DNA of 64,000 bases from Ensifer adhaerens (GTDB lineage: Bacteria; Pseudomonadota; Alphaproteobacteria; Rhizobiales; Rhizobiaceae): positions 2,588,001 through 2,652,000 of the forward strand of contig OCMG01000004.1 in NCBI GenBank assembly GCA_900215285.1. The letters are read 5' to 3'. The position numbers and the translations under genes are program-made. Of this stretch, positions 52,343 through 60,213 are shown one piece after another. Within the stretch, counting starts at the first letter, position 1. Each line of letters begins with the position of its first letter. A model generated the notes under the pieces. The model was not told where the DNA came from. It was given only the letters and a program-made list of their open reading frames with translations, and did not search any database.

Positions 52343-52795
52343 CTAATTTTTGATATAGACGTCTTCCGGGTCGAAATGGCGGTGATGATCGGTAATTTCA
52401 ACCACCGCCCGGCCGTCTTCGGTTCTGGCGACACGGTAGAAGCAAGAGCGCCGGCCGGTGTGGCAGGTCGCGTCGTGTCCAGCGACCTCGACCTTGAGCC
52501 ATACGGCGTCCTGATCGCAATCGGTGCGCAGTTCCTTGACCGTCTGGAGATTGCCAGAGGTCTCGCCCTTTTTCCAAATCATGTTTCGCGAGCGGCTGTA
52601 ATAATGCGCGATCCCGGTCTCGAGCGTGAGCGCCAGCGCCTCGGCATTCATGTGCGCCACCATGAGGAGTTCGCCGTCGCGCGCATCGGTCACGACGGCC
52701 GTGATGAGGCCTTCGCGGTCGAATTTGGGGGTGAAGGCGCCATCGCCTTCGAGTTCCGCCTTGTCCGAGGGTGGCGGAGGGAATGTGAGGGACAT
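52343..52795 (-). CDS. hisI: Phosphoribosyl-AMP cyclohydrolase
   Basis: A 150-residue stand-alone HisI that opens the purine ring of phosphoribosyl-AMP, step three of histidine synthesis. The motif WKKGETSGN is near residue 74, [14 protein letters not shown] carries zinc and magnesium ligands, and [11 protein letters not shown] carries further zinc cysteines. HisE is not fused, which is the alpha-proteobacterial state. It follows folE by four bases and so is cotranscribed with it. Confidence 0.95.
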   Translation of the reverse strand: MSLTFPPPPSDKAELEGDGAFTPKFDREGLITAVVTDARDGELLMVAHMNAEALALTLETGIAHYYSRSRNMIWKKGETSGNLQTVKELRTDCDQDAVWLKVEVAGHDATCHTGRRSCFYRVARTEDGRAVVEITDHHRHFDPEDVYIKN

Positions 52796-52799
52796 GAAT

Positions 52800-53417
52800 T
52801 TACTTCCGCCCGTAGAGCATGGTCATGAAGCGGGCCTGGAGCGCCGCATCGGTCTTGAAGTCGCCGGTGAAGGTTGTGGTCAGCGTCGTCGAGCCCTGCT
52901 TCTTGATGCCGCGCATGGACATGCACATGTGCTCGGCATCGATCATGACGGCCACGCCCTTTGGCGCCAGCGTCGTGTCGATGGCAGAGGCGATCTGGGC
53001 CGTCATCGATTCCTGCGTCTGCAGACGGCGGGCGAAGATGTCGACCACGCGGGCGACCTTGGAAAGGCCGAGCACGCGACCGTCCGGCATGTAAGCGACA
53101 TGCGCCTTGCCGATGATCGGCACCATATGGTGTTCGCAATGCGAGAAGAACGGAATGTCTGCGACGAGCACCATGTCGTCATATCCGGCCACTTCCTCGA
53201 AGGTGCGGCCTAGAACCTCGACCGGATCCTCGTCATAGCCGCCGAACAGCTCCTTGTAGGCCTTGGCGACGCGCTTCGGCGTGTCGATGAGGCCCTCACG
53301 AGTCGGGTCTTCGCCGGCCCAGGCAAGCAGCGTGCGGACGGCGTCCTCGGCTTCCTTCTGGCTCGGGCGATTGGCTTCGGTGTTGGCGGAACCGATGCGT
53401 GTTACAACTGCGTCCAT
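52800..53417 (-). CDS. folE: GTP cyclohydrolase I
   Basis: A 205-residue enzyme that turns GTP into dihydroneopterin triphosphate, the first step of folate synthesis. The zinc ligands are in [20 protein letters not shown] (Cys and His) and in [14 protein letters not shown] (second Cys). The central [13 protein letters not shown] is present. ATG 53417 is chosen over the open upstream frame as it gives the family length. It is the first gene of a two-gene unit with hisI and is divergent from the NifU-like gene. Confidence 0.95.
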   Translation of the reverse strand: MDAVVTRIGSANTEANRPSQKEAEDAVRTLLAWAGEDPTREGLIDTPKRVAKAYKELFGGYDEDPVEVLGRTFEEVAGYDDMVLVADIPFFSHCEHHMVPIIGKAHVAYMPDGRVLGLSKVARVVDIFARRLQTQESMTAQIASAIDTTLAPKGVAVMIDAEHMCMSMRGIKKQGSTTLTTTFTGDFKTDAALQARFMTMLYGRK

Positions 53418-53842
53418 TCTGGCCTCCTGACCTGCCTCGACGCGAGGCGCGGTCGTTTTGGTTCGGACCGCCAGACCGGCACGCCAGACCTTCACGAGAA
53501 GACCTTCAACGCCATGGCGGGCTCCGGGGCTTTCGATCCGCGTTCAAGGCGCGGTCTCCGGCACGGTTTCCCATTGTAGCGATTTTGTTCCCGAAAAAAG
53601 AGAACGCATCCGCCAAACTCTGATCCATTTACGCACGAAGATTTCAAACGGATGTGTACGTTCGAAAAAATCGCCGTAAAATTCGGAGAGAAAAGGCGCT
53701 GTTTTGCGGCTTGCAAAACGCGCCTCCATCTCCGACATAAGATATAGTAAGTTTGTGCCTTGAGGAAAGAGGCAATTGGCGAACGCATTGTCAGCTTGCG
53801 GCAGTATCCTGCCGCGCCCGACATTTCATCCGGTTCAAGGTC

Positions 53843-54289
53843 ATGATCGACGACATCTACAATGCCCGTATTCTCGAATTCGCCGGCAACATCCCGCGCC
53901 TCGGCACGCTTGAGGATGCGGATGCGAGCGCCATGGCGCATTCCAAGCTTTGCGGCTCCAAGGTGCGCGTGTTTCTGAAGGTCGAGGACGGCAAGGTCGC
54001 CGATTTCGCCCATGACGTGAAAGCCTGCGCGCTGGGTCAAGCCTCGTCCTCCATCATGGCTCGGCATGTGATCGGCGCGACCCCGGACGAGCTGCGTGAG
54101 GCAAAGGCCGACATGCTGGCCATGCTGAAGGCGGACGGCGAGGGGCCTTCCGGCCGCTTCGAGGACATGCGCTACCTGAAACCCGTCAAGGACTACAAGG
54201 CCCGCCACGCCTCCACCATGCTCACCTTCGACGCCGTCTGCGACTGTCTCGACCAGATCGAGGCGGGGGCGAAGGTTGCGGCGGGGTGA
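53843..54289 (+). CDS. NifU-like iron-sulfur cluster assembly scaffold protein
   Basis: A 148-residue protein similar to the N-terminal IscU/SufU-like domain of NifU. The three expected cluster-binding cysteines are in KLCGSKVRVFLKVEDG, VKACALGQASSSIMARHV and FDAVCDCLDQIEAG. The signature Gly-Ser and Ala-Ser neighbours of Cys 2 are present. ATG 53843 begins MIDDIYNARILEFAGNIPRL. It probably holds a transient iron-sulfur cluster. No SUF genes are near; the rhizobial suf operon is presumably elsewhere. It is 220 bases upstream of yidD with one RIME-like repeat in between. Confidence 0.88.
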   Translation: MIDDIYNARILEFAGNIPRLGTLEDADASAMAHSKLCGSKVRVFLKVEDGKVADFAHDVKACALGQASSSIMARHVIGATPDELREAKADMLAMLKADGEGPSGRFEDMRYLKPVKDYKARHASTMLTFDAVCDCLDQIEAGAKVAAG

Positions 54290-54312
54290 GGCGGGTGTGT
54301 ACCGGTTTCCCT

Positions 54313-54430
54313 CTTCTCCCCTTGGGGAGAAGGTGGCCCGAAGGGCCGGATGAGGGGTTTTTCCCCTCCGGGCAAGATGGGAACCCCTCATCGCCTCACT
54401 GCGTTCGGCACTTCTCCCCAAGGGGAGAAG
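54313..54430. repeat. RIME-like mosaic repeat, copy A (upstream of yidD)
   Basis: A 118-base element. At each end it has a twenty-base palindrome of the form CTTCTCCCC-NN-GGGGAGAAG, and next to the left end a second palindrome, GGCCCGAAGGGCC. Copy B at 54862-54978 is the same in plan and mostly the same in sequence. This matches the rhizobial intergenic mosaic elements known from Sinorhizobium and relatives. Confidence 0.8.
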
Positions 54431-54511
54431 AGGGCGCAAACCAACCCGCGCCTCTTGCCAATCTCCCTCCATGCGGGGGAGATGTACGGCAGGACAGAGG
54501 GGGGGACCCCC

Positions 54512-54853
54512 ATGTGCGCTGACCACCACAACCCCCATTCCCGCAACTGGCAAGGCGCGTTTCCCAAGACGCCCGGCCGGCTTCTCGGTCTGGCGCTGAT
54601 CCGCGCCTACCAGCTCACGCTTTCCTCCCTCATCGGCCAGTCCTGCCGCCATTCGCCGACCTGTTCGGAATATGGCTATGAGGCGGTGGCGCGGCATGGG
54701 CTTTGGAAGGGGTCGTTCATGGCGCTGTTCCGCTTCATGCGCTGCGGGCCGGGTGGCACCTGGGGGTACGATCCGGTGCCGGAAGTGCTGGAGCGGCGGT
54801 TTGTCTGGTGGGCGCCATGGCGGCTCTGGAGTGTTTCGCGGCCGGAGCATTGA
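54512..54853 (+). CDS. yidD: Membrane protein insertion efficiency factor YidD
   Basis: A 113-residue protein of the haemolytic domain family that helps YidC-dependent membrane insertion. The signature is GQSCRHSPTCSEYGYEAVAR followed by FMRCGPGG with the three conserved cysteines, and TWGYDPVP follows. An amphipathic N-terminal helix (LLGLALIRAYQLTLSSLIGQ) is present. ATG 54512 has GAGG and a G-rich run just upstream. Each side of the gene is bordered by a RIME-like repeat. It lies in the run folE, NifU-like, yidD, thrS. Confidence 0.92.
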   Translation: MCADHHNPHSRNWQGAFPKTPGRLLGLALIRAYQLTLSSLIGQSCRHSPTCSEYGYEAVARHGLWKGSFMALFRFMRCGPGGTWGYDPVPEVLERRFVWWAPWRLWSVSRPEH

Positions 54854-54861
54854 GGCTTCCC

Positions 54862-54978
54862 CTTCTCCCCTCGGGGAGAAGGTGGCGCGAAGCGCCGGAT
54901 GGGGGCCTTTATGGCATGGCAAGCGGATGGGAACCCCTCATCTGTCACTGCGTGACATCTTCTCCCCAAGGGGAGAAG
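54862..54978. repeat. RIME-like mosaic repeat, copy B (downstream of yidD)
   Basis: A 117-base element in the same orientation as copy A, with end palindromes CTTCTCCCC-TC-GGGGAGAAG and CTTCTCCCC-AA-GGGGAGAAG and an inner palindrome GGCGCGAAGCGCC. Where the arms of the inner palindrome differ from copy A, both arms changed together, so base pairing is kept. Confidence 0.8.
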
Positions 54979-54986
54979 AGGAGACC

Positions 54987-55466
54987 TCATTTCCGCTTCT
55001 TCCAAAGCCACCACATAGACCGTGCCTCTATTTTGGCCTTCTCCGCCGCCGCTCTCTCCGCTGCCTCTGCGGCCAGCCGCGACCGGCGAAAGCTGTCGCT
55101 GGCTACGGCAAATACCGCTTTGTCCACCTCGTCGTCAGAGTCGTCTCCACCCTCTTCGGCTTTCACCCTGATGGTTTCAACAGAGGCATGGATAAGCTTG
55201 ACGGCCTCGATGTTGCGAATGCAGGCGGGGTAGAGCTTGATCGGCTCGGCGCAATAGTCGGCTGCGAGCTGGTAGGAGACGCAGGCATGTCGGCGGCGGC
55301 AGCGAAGTTTGGGGCAATGGTCCGGAAGGCCGAGTGCGGCGGCCGTCTGTTGATAGAACCAGCGCGTTTCCAGCATCGCCTCGATCAAGTCTGGCGCGAT
55401 TGCACGTGGGCCGATCCATTCGGGCCGCATGATCTCCGGCATGATCCTCTTCCTGCGCCTTGCCAT
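54987..55466 (-). CDS. Hypothetical Cys-containing protein
   Basis: A 159-residue protein starting MARRRKRIMPEIMRPEWIGP. The central part holds four cysteines in CPKLRCRRRHACVSYQLAAD and two more (DYCAEP, YPACIRN), which could bind a metal. The C-terminal third is a charged Ala/Glu-rich helix (RLAAEAAERAAAEKAKIEAR) ending WWLWKKRK. AGGAG lies eight bases before the ATG at 55466, supporting that start over the long open frame upstream. It converges with yidD. No family was recognised. Confidence 0.58.
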   Translation of the reverse strand: MARRRKRIMPEIMRPEWIGPRAIAPDLIEAMLETRWFYQQTAAALGLPDHCPKLRCRRRHACVSYQLAADYCAEPIKLYPACIRNIEAVKLIHASVETIRVKAEEGGDDSDDEVDKAVFAVASDSFRRSRLAAEAAERAAAEKAKIEARSMWWLWKKRK

Positions 55467-55558
55467 CCTCTTCGTCTCCTGGCCCTGTTTCAACGCATGT
55501 CCGGGCGGAAGGCCGGTTCCCAATTTTCCTGAATAGCCGCCGGGCGCGCCGAAACGCC

Positions 55559-55630
55559 CCGGAAAACTTGTGCCCGAGTTCCACTCCGGTTCTGCCGCTC
55601 TTGCCCCTGTCTCTGGGCACAAGCTTCCGG
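55559..55630. repeat. Inverted repeat with CTTGTGCCC / GGGCACAAG arms
   Basis: Arms of about 16 bases (CCGGAAAACTTGTGCCC, and GGGCACAAGCTTCCGG on the other side) are separated by about 39 bases. They are imperfect inverted copies. No transposase gene lies between them. Confidence 0.5.
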
Positions 55631-56057
55631 AGAGCCGCGCTGACGCGCCGCCCTGATTGGGTAGTTAAAAACGGCGGCCCGCCAGCGCGGCCCGTCGAGA
55701 TTGCCAAGGGGAGCCTCATCCGACTCCAGTCCTCAAGCGCGGGCCGCCTCGCTAAACCGCCTGCGGAGGCAGACGGGTTCTCTGGCGCAGCCAGGCCGCC
55801 GAGCTATTCGCAGCCCATCGGGGGAGTCGTTTCGCCGGGTGTTGTTTCACCCGCCGCCGCCCGCGCCCCCTGATGACATCCGCCGCACGTTACGATGGAC
55901 ATCACCAAGCTCTCCTCCCGCCTGAACCAGTCGTCGCCGGTCCATCCGGTGACGGGAGGGGTGTAGGATAAGGGAAGATCAAGCAGCGGGGAAATTGAGG
56001 GACGAAAATTTTTATTGGACATACAGATGAGGCAACCGCGGCAAAACATTCAACGCC

Positions 56058-56161
56058 GTCATGGTCGGGCCTGTCCCGACCATCTGCTGACGAAGCCAAG
56101 CAATTGACGGAGCAGCAGAATCTCTTCCGTAGCAGATCCTCGGGACAGGCCCGAGGATGAC
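56058..56161. repeat. MITE-like element with GTCAT/ATGAC ends (copy 2)
   Basis: About 104 bases, starting GTCATGGTCGGG...CCCGACCATCTGC and ending GCAGATCCTCGGG...CCCGAGGATGAC. The ends are inverted copies apart from compensated changes. It matches the ends of the element at 29246-29390; the interiors differ. Confidence 0.65.
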
Positions 56162-56218
56162 GGAGGAGAGGGCGCGGTCCAGCCTCTCCCCTTGTGGGAG
56201 AGGAAGCGATTTCAACAT

Positions 56219-56335
56219 CTTAGCTTCAGCTAAGTGTTAGAAATCTCAGGTGACGGGGCTGCATTTGTCCCCGCCGCGAAACCCCCTCTCTGGCAAAATC
56301 TACGACTTAGCCTGCGGCTAAGACCGTGATTTTGC
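56219..56335. repeat. Paired palindromes with CTTAGC/GCTAAG arms
   Basis: Two small palindromes, CTTAGCT-TC-AGCTAAG at 56219-56234 and CTTAGCC-TGC-GGCTAAG at 56306-56322. The second lies inside a larger hairpin with GCAAAATC / GATTTTGC arms at 56293-56335. Flanking tracts resemble degenerate RIME ends. Confidence 0.5.
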
Positions 56336-56493
56336 TTTCTTCCCCACCAGGGGGGAGATTGGAGCAAGAGGCCGCCTCGTCCTCCCCATCTCCCCCTCGG
56401 TGGCGGAGAAGGGAGAGCGGGAGCGGTCGCCACCTCAAATGCGGTCACGCCCACAGGTCTTGAAAAACCGTATTCGATCGGATACATTTACCC

Positions 56494-56799
56494 ATGATCA
56501 CCTTCAAGAAGTCCGATCTCTTTGAAGCATGGTTCGCGGCTCTGAAGGACACGCGGGCGAAGGCGCGGATTTTGGCGCGGGTGTTGTCTGCCGAGAAGGG
56601 CAATTTCGGTGATTGCCAGCCTGTCGGCAGCGGCGTTTCCGAAATGCGCATTCATTACGGACCCGGTTATCGGCTCTATTACACGCGGCGCGGCGAGGTG
56701 GTTTATCTGCTGCTGCTCGGCGGCGACAAGAGCACGCAGAAGCGCGACATCGCCCGCGCGCTCGAAATGGCAGCCAGATTGGAAAAGGACCAGCCATGA
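56494..56799 (+). CDS. Type II toxin, RelE/ParE superfamily (HI1419 type)
   Basis: A 101-residue toxin of the RelE/HigB-like group known as addiction module killer protein. It begins MITFKKSDLFEAWFAALKDT, has ARILARVLSAEKGNFGDCQP in the middle, then the conserved strand pair VSEMRIHYGPGYRLYYTRRG and VYLLLLGGDKSTQKRDIARA near the end. Members of this fold cut mRNA at the ribosome, or act on gyrase in ParE types; the HI1419 type is thought to be an RNase. The stop overlaps the antitoxin start (ATGA), so the toxin is encoded first. Confidence 0.88.
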   Translation: MITFKKSDLFEAWFAALKDTRAKARILARVLSAEKGNFGDCQPVGSGVSEMRIHYGPGYRLYYTRRGEVVYLLLLGGDKSTQKRDIARALEMAARLEKDQP

Positions 56800-57080
56800 A
56801 CACGTTCACGACATTCGATATAGCCGATTACCTCGACAGCGACGAGATGATTGCCGAGTTTCTGACGGCAGCCCTTGAGGATGACAACCCGGAGGTTTTC
56901 ATCGCAGCCCTAGGTCATGTCGCAAAGGCAAAGGGCATGAGCGAAATTGCGCGGGAAACGGGGCTGGGGCGTGAAAGTCTCTACAAAGCGCTGAAGGAAG
57001 GGGCGAAGCCGAGGTATGAGACCGTGGCGAAGGTGCTTTCGGCGCTGGGGGTGAGGCTGACGGTGGAGAAAGTGGCCTGA
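56796..57080 (+). CDS. Cognate antitoxin, HI1420 type with helix-turn-helix
   Basis: A 94-residue antidote protein. The N-terminal part is acidic and would bind the toxin (TFDIADYLDSDEMIAEFLTA). The C-terminal part is a Cro/C1-type HTH (MSEIARETGLGRESLYKALK, then PRYETVAKVLSALGVRLTVE). It overlaps the toxin gene by ATGA, giving the reverse toxin-antitoxin order typical of the HI1419/HI1420 and HigBA groups. It should autoregulate the operon from the region ahead of the toxin gene. Confidence 0.9.
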   Translation: MNTFTTFDIADYLDSDEMIAEFLTAALEDDNPEVFIAALGHVAKAKGMSEIARETGLGRESLYKALKEGAKPRYETVAKVLSALGVRLTVEKVA

Positions 57081-57145
57081 GGTCGATGAGGCGTCTCGGC
57101 GCTGGTTCTCACCAATCGCCAATTCCAATTGAAAGTCAGCGTACC

Positions 57146-57442
57146 ATGGGCAAACACTTTTCGGACCAGCAGATAGAGTTTTTCCTCGAGAAAGCCATAG
57201 AAGAGAACCCTGATGCGATTGATATGTATATCAAAATTTTCACTAAATATGCTTGGGATGCGATTGTTGAAATCAAAATTCTTACGGCCGAGGCAGGGAT
57301 GATAACCCGCAGGTTTGGCCTTCTTCTGCCTCTTGAAGAAGAGGTGGGGCACGTTAAAGCGTATAAGCTTTTCATTGAAGATCTTCGACGATATTTTGCA
57401 AATAAGTTCCCTCATGAGCAAATCATGTTCGAACCCGAATAA
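57146..57442 (+). CDS. AT-rich hypothetical protein next to the toxin-antitoxin pair
   Basis: A 98-residue protein, mostly helical, starting MGKHFSDQQIEFFLEKAIEE. It has no recognised motif. The segment AIEENPDAIDMYIKIFTKYA is acidic and amphipathic. Its base composition is clearly lower in GC than that of the toxin, antitoxin and thrS, so it probably has a separate recent origin. The upstream open frame to 57086 is ignored because it lacks a ribosome site. It lies 65 bases after the antitoxin. Confidence 0.6.
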   Translation: MGKHFSDQQIEFFLEKAIEENPDAIDMYIKIFTKYAWDAIVEIKILTAEAGMITRRFGLLLPLEEEVGHVKAYKLFIEDLRRYFANKFPHEQIMFEPE

Positions 57443-57686
57443 TCGAGTGGGCCGTTTTGATAGATGCGGTTGAGCGATCCGGAACGTGGACGGGAGTGAA
57501 GCTCTCTCGAAGATGTTTCGGGCAACTGCCCCTAGGGCCGCGGCTCTTCAACACTCCCCCTTCCCAATCCCCCCAAATCCCCTTATACCGCCCACGTCCC
57601 GCGACGCCCTCGGCGCACTCGCCCCGCGTCGCCCCCAACCACCTCCACCCGCGCTCGTAGGCGGGACTGGATAAAGGAGACCTTAG

Positions 57687-59696
57687 ATGTCTGTTTCCCT
57701 GACTTTTCCCGATGGTTCCGTTCGATCCTATGATGCCGGTGCGACTGGCAAGGACGTTGCGGAATCGATTTCCAAGTCGCTGGCCAAGAAGGCGATTGCG
57801 GTGGCGATCGATGGCGTGGTGCGCGATCTCTCCGACCCCGTGACCGAGGGCCGGATCGAGATCGTGACGCGGACCGATCCGCGTGCGCTGGAGCTCATTC
57901 GCCACGATGCGGCGCACGTCATGGCCGAGGCCGTGCAGGAGCTTTGGCCCGGCACGCAGGTCACGATCGGGCCGGTGATCGAGAACGGGTTCTATTACGA
58001 CTTTGCGAAAAACGAGCCCTTCACCACCGAAGATCTGCCGAAGATCGAGAAGAAGATGAAGGAGATCATCGCCCGCAACCAGCCTTTCACCAAGGAAATC
58101 TGGTCGCGCGAGAAGGCGAAACAGGTGTTCGCCGACAAGGGTGAGGGCTACAAGGTCGAGCTGGTGGATGCGATCCCCGAAGGCCAGGACCTCAAGATCT
58201 ATTATCAGGGCGACTGGTTCGACCTCTGCCGCGGGCCGCATATGGCCTCCACGGGTCAGATCGGCACGGCCTTCAAGCTGATGAAGGTGGCCGGCGCCTA
58301 TTGGCGCGGTGACTCGAACAATCCGATGCTGACGCGCATCTACGGCACCGCCTGGGCCGAGCAGGAAGACCTCGACCGCTATCTCCACATTCTGGAAGAG
58401 GCGGAAAAGCGCGACCACCGCAAGCTCGGCCGCGAAATGGATCTCTATCATTTCCAGGAAGAGGGGCCGGGCGTCGTGTTCTGGCATTCCAAGGGCTGGC
58501 GCATGTTCCAGACGCTGACGGCCTATATGCGCCGCCGGCTTGCCGGCATCTATGAGGAAGTCAACGCCCCGCAGGTGCTGGACGCTTCGCTTTGGGAGAC
58601 CTCCGGTCACTGGGGCTGGTATCAGGAGAACATGTTCGCGGTGAAATCGGCCTATGCGTTTACGCATCCGGACGACGAGGAGGCGGACAACCGCGTCTTT
58701 GCGCTTAAACCCATGAACTGCCCCGGCCATGTGCAGATCTTCAAGCATGGGCTGAAGTCCTATCGCGAGCTGCCGATCCGTCTCGCCGAATTCGGCATCG
58801 TGCATCGCTATGAGGCGTCCGGCGCGCTGCACGGGCTGATGCGCGTGCGCGGTTTCACGCAGGACGACGCGCATGTGTTCTGCACCGACGAGCAGATGGC
58901 GGCGGAATGCCTGCGCATCAACCAGCTCATCCTCTCGGTCTATGAGGATTTCGGCTTCCATGAGGTCGTCGTGAAGCTCTCGACGCGGCCGGAAAAGCGC
59001 GTTGGGTCCGATGCGCTATGGGATCGCGCCGAAAGCGTCATGATGGAGGTTCTCAAGACCATCGAGGAACAGTCGGAAGGCCGCATCAAGACGGGCATTC
59101 TGCCGGGCGAGGGCGCGTTCTACGGGCCGAAGTTCGAATATACGCTGCGCGACGCCATCGGGCGCGAATGGCAATGCGGCACGACGCAGGTCGACTTCAA
59201 CCTGCCGGAACGCTTCGGCGCCTTCTATATCGACCACAATTCGGAAAAGCAGCAGCCGGTGATGATCCACCGCGCCATCTGCGGCTCGATGGAACGGTTC
59301 CTCGGCATTCTCATCGAGAACTTCGCCGGCCATATGCCTCTGTGGTTCGCGCCGGTTCAGGTCGTGGTTGCGACCATCACGTCGGAGGCCGACGATTACG
59401 GCCGCGAAGTGGCCGAGTTGCTGCGTGATGCGGGTCTGCATGTCGAGACTGACTTCCGCAACGAGAAGATCAACTACAAGATCCGCGAGCATTCCGTCGG
59501 CAAGGTGCCGGCGATCATCGTCTGCGGCAAGCGCGAGGCGGAAGAGCGGACGGTGAACATCCGCCGTCTCGGCTCGCAGAACCAGACGTCGATGACGCTG
59601 GCGGAAGCGCTTGCGACACTCGCCGACGAGGCAACGCCGCCGGATGTGAAGCGCAAGGCGGCCGAAAAGGCCGCGCGGGCGGCCCGGGTGGCTTGA
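57687..59696 (+). CDS. thrS: Threonyl-tRNA synthetase
   Basis: A 669-residue class II synthetase with the whole domain order: TGS at residues 1-63, the editing SAD domain at about 70-230 ([20 protein letters not shown]), the catalytic core (motif 2 [20 protein letters not shown] and motif 3 [20 protein letters not shown]), and the anticodon-binding domain ([20 protein letters not shown]). The zinc site Cys is in [17 protein letters not shown] precedes the start. A long frame on the opposite strand is a shadow. A clear terminator follows. Confidence 0.97.
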   Translation: MSVSLTFPDGSVRSYDAGATGKDVAESISKSLAKKAIAVAIDGVVRDLSDPVTEGRIEIVTRTDPRALELIRHDAAHVMAEAVQELWPGTQVTIGPVIENGFYYDFAKNEPFTTEDLPKIEKKMKEIIARNQPFTKEIWSREKAKQVFADKGEGYKVELVDAIPEGQDLKIYYQGDWFDLCRGPHMASTGQIGTAFKLMKVAGAYWRGDSNNPMLTRIYGTAWAEQEDLDRYLHILEEAEKRDHRKLGREMDLYHFQEEGPGVVFWHSKGWRMFQTLTAYMRRRLAGIYEEVNAPQVLDASLWETSGHWGWYQENMFAVKSAYAFTHPDDEEADNRVFALKPMNCPGHVQIFKHGLKSYRELPIRLAEFGIVHRYEASGALHGLMRVRGFTQDDAHVFCTDEQMAAECLRINQLILSVYEDFGFHEVVVKLSTRPEKRVGSDALWDRAESVMMEVLKTIEEQSEGRIKTGILPGEGAFYGPKFEYTLRDAIGREWQCGTTQVDFNLPERFGAFYIDHNSEKQQPVMIHRAICGSMERFLGILIENFAGHMPLWFAPVQVVVATITSEADDYGREVAELLRDAGLHVETDFRNEKINYKIREHSVGKVPAIIVCGKREAEERTVNIRRLGSQNQTSMTLAEALATLADEATPPDVKRKAAEKAARAARVA

Positions 59697-59707
59697 ACGG
59701 GATGAGG

Positions 59708-59734
59708 GGGCGGGACTTCGGTTCCGCCCTTTTT
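59708..59734 (+). terminator. Terminator of thrS
   Basis: A nine-pair stem GGGCGGGAC / GTTCCGCCC (one G-U pair) closed by a TTCG tetraloop is followed by TTTTTG, twelve bases after the thrS stop. Confidence 0.88.
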
Positions 59735-59747
59735 GTTTGCCCGCGTT

Positions 59748-60101
59748 TCAGGCTTTGAGTGCATCGAGATAGGTGCGCACGGCATCCGTCACATGGCGGA
59801 ACCGGTCGCCGCCGAGATGCTTGCCGCCATACCAGCGGGTGACGACGACGATGTGTTCGGAGAGCCCCTCGCGCTCCAGCATCCGAACGATGATCGCACC
59901 CGCGCCGCTTTCGCCGTCATCGTTCTTCAACGGACCTTCGGCGCAGATCAGGCCCCAGCTGTTATGCGTGGCTTTCGCAAATTTCTTCGTCTGCTTCAGC
60001 TCGTCGATAAAGGCCTTTGCCTCCGCGGCCGAGCGGCAAGGGCCGCCGGAGACGGCATATTTCGAGCCGCGATCGGAAATGATGTTGTCGAGGATCAGCA
60101 T
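59748..60101 (-). CDS. YigZ/IMPACT family protein (UPF0029)
   Basis: A 117-residue single-domain IMPACT-type protein. The family motif NDDGESGAGAIIVRMLEREG is near residues 60-79, with KFAKATHNSWGLIC before it and the signature VVVTRWYGGKHLGGDRFRHV after it. E. coli YigZ has two domains; this one keeps only the N-terminal UPF0029 domain. Function is unknown. It converges with thrS and is separated from the amidohydrolase start by about 110 bases. Confidence 0.88.
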   Translation of the reverse strand: MLILDNIISDRGSKYAVSGGPCRSAAEAKAFIDELKQTKKFAKATHNSWGLICAEGPLKNDDGESGAGAIIVRMLEREGLSEHIVVVTRWYGGKHLGGDRFRHVTDAVRTYLDALKA

Positions 60102-60213
60102 GGAGCGGCTTTAAGCCGTTGGAGGAGGCGGGGCAAGCCTTCCCCGAGGCTTGACGCGAGCGCGTGCATCGCAAAGATTGGCGGCATCCCTTCCTTATTC
60201 GAGTATCCCGCCC

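Larger units (their letters stand above)
55467..56493. other. Repeat-rich kilobase without a clear gene
   Basis: About 1 kb between the Cys-containing protein and the toxin gene. It holds an inverted repeat at 55559-55630, the MITE-like element at 56058-56161 and palindromic units at 56219-56335. Short open frames here look like repeat by-products. A terminus of an ancient insertion is possible. Confidence 0.55.

Noticed and set aside
55804..56049. 81-residue minus-strand frame with CxxC-like motifs
   Set aside because: Falls in repeat-rich DNA and has no ribosome site; likely a by-product.
57423..58961. Long 512-residue minus-strand frame
   Set aside because: It runs opposite thrS with shadow composition (many Leu, Gly, Asp) and has no domain match.
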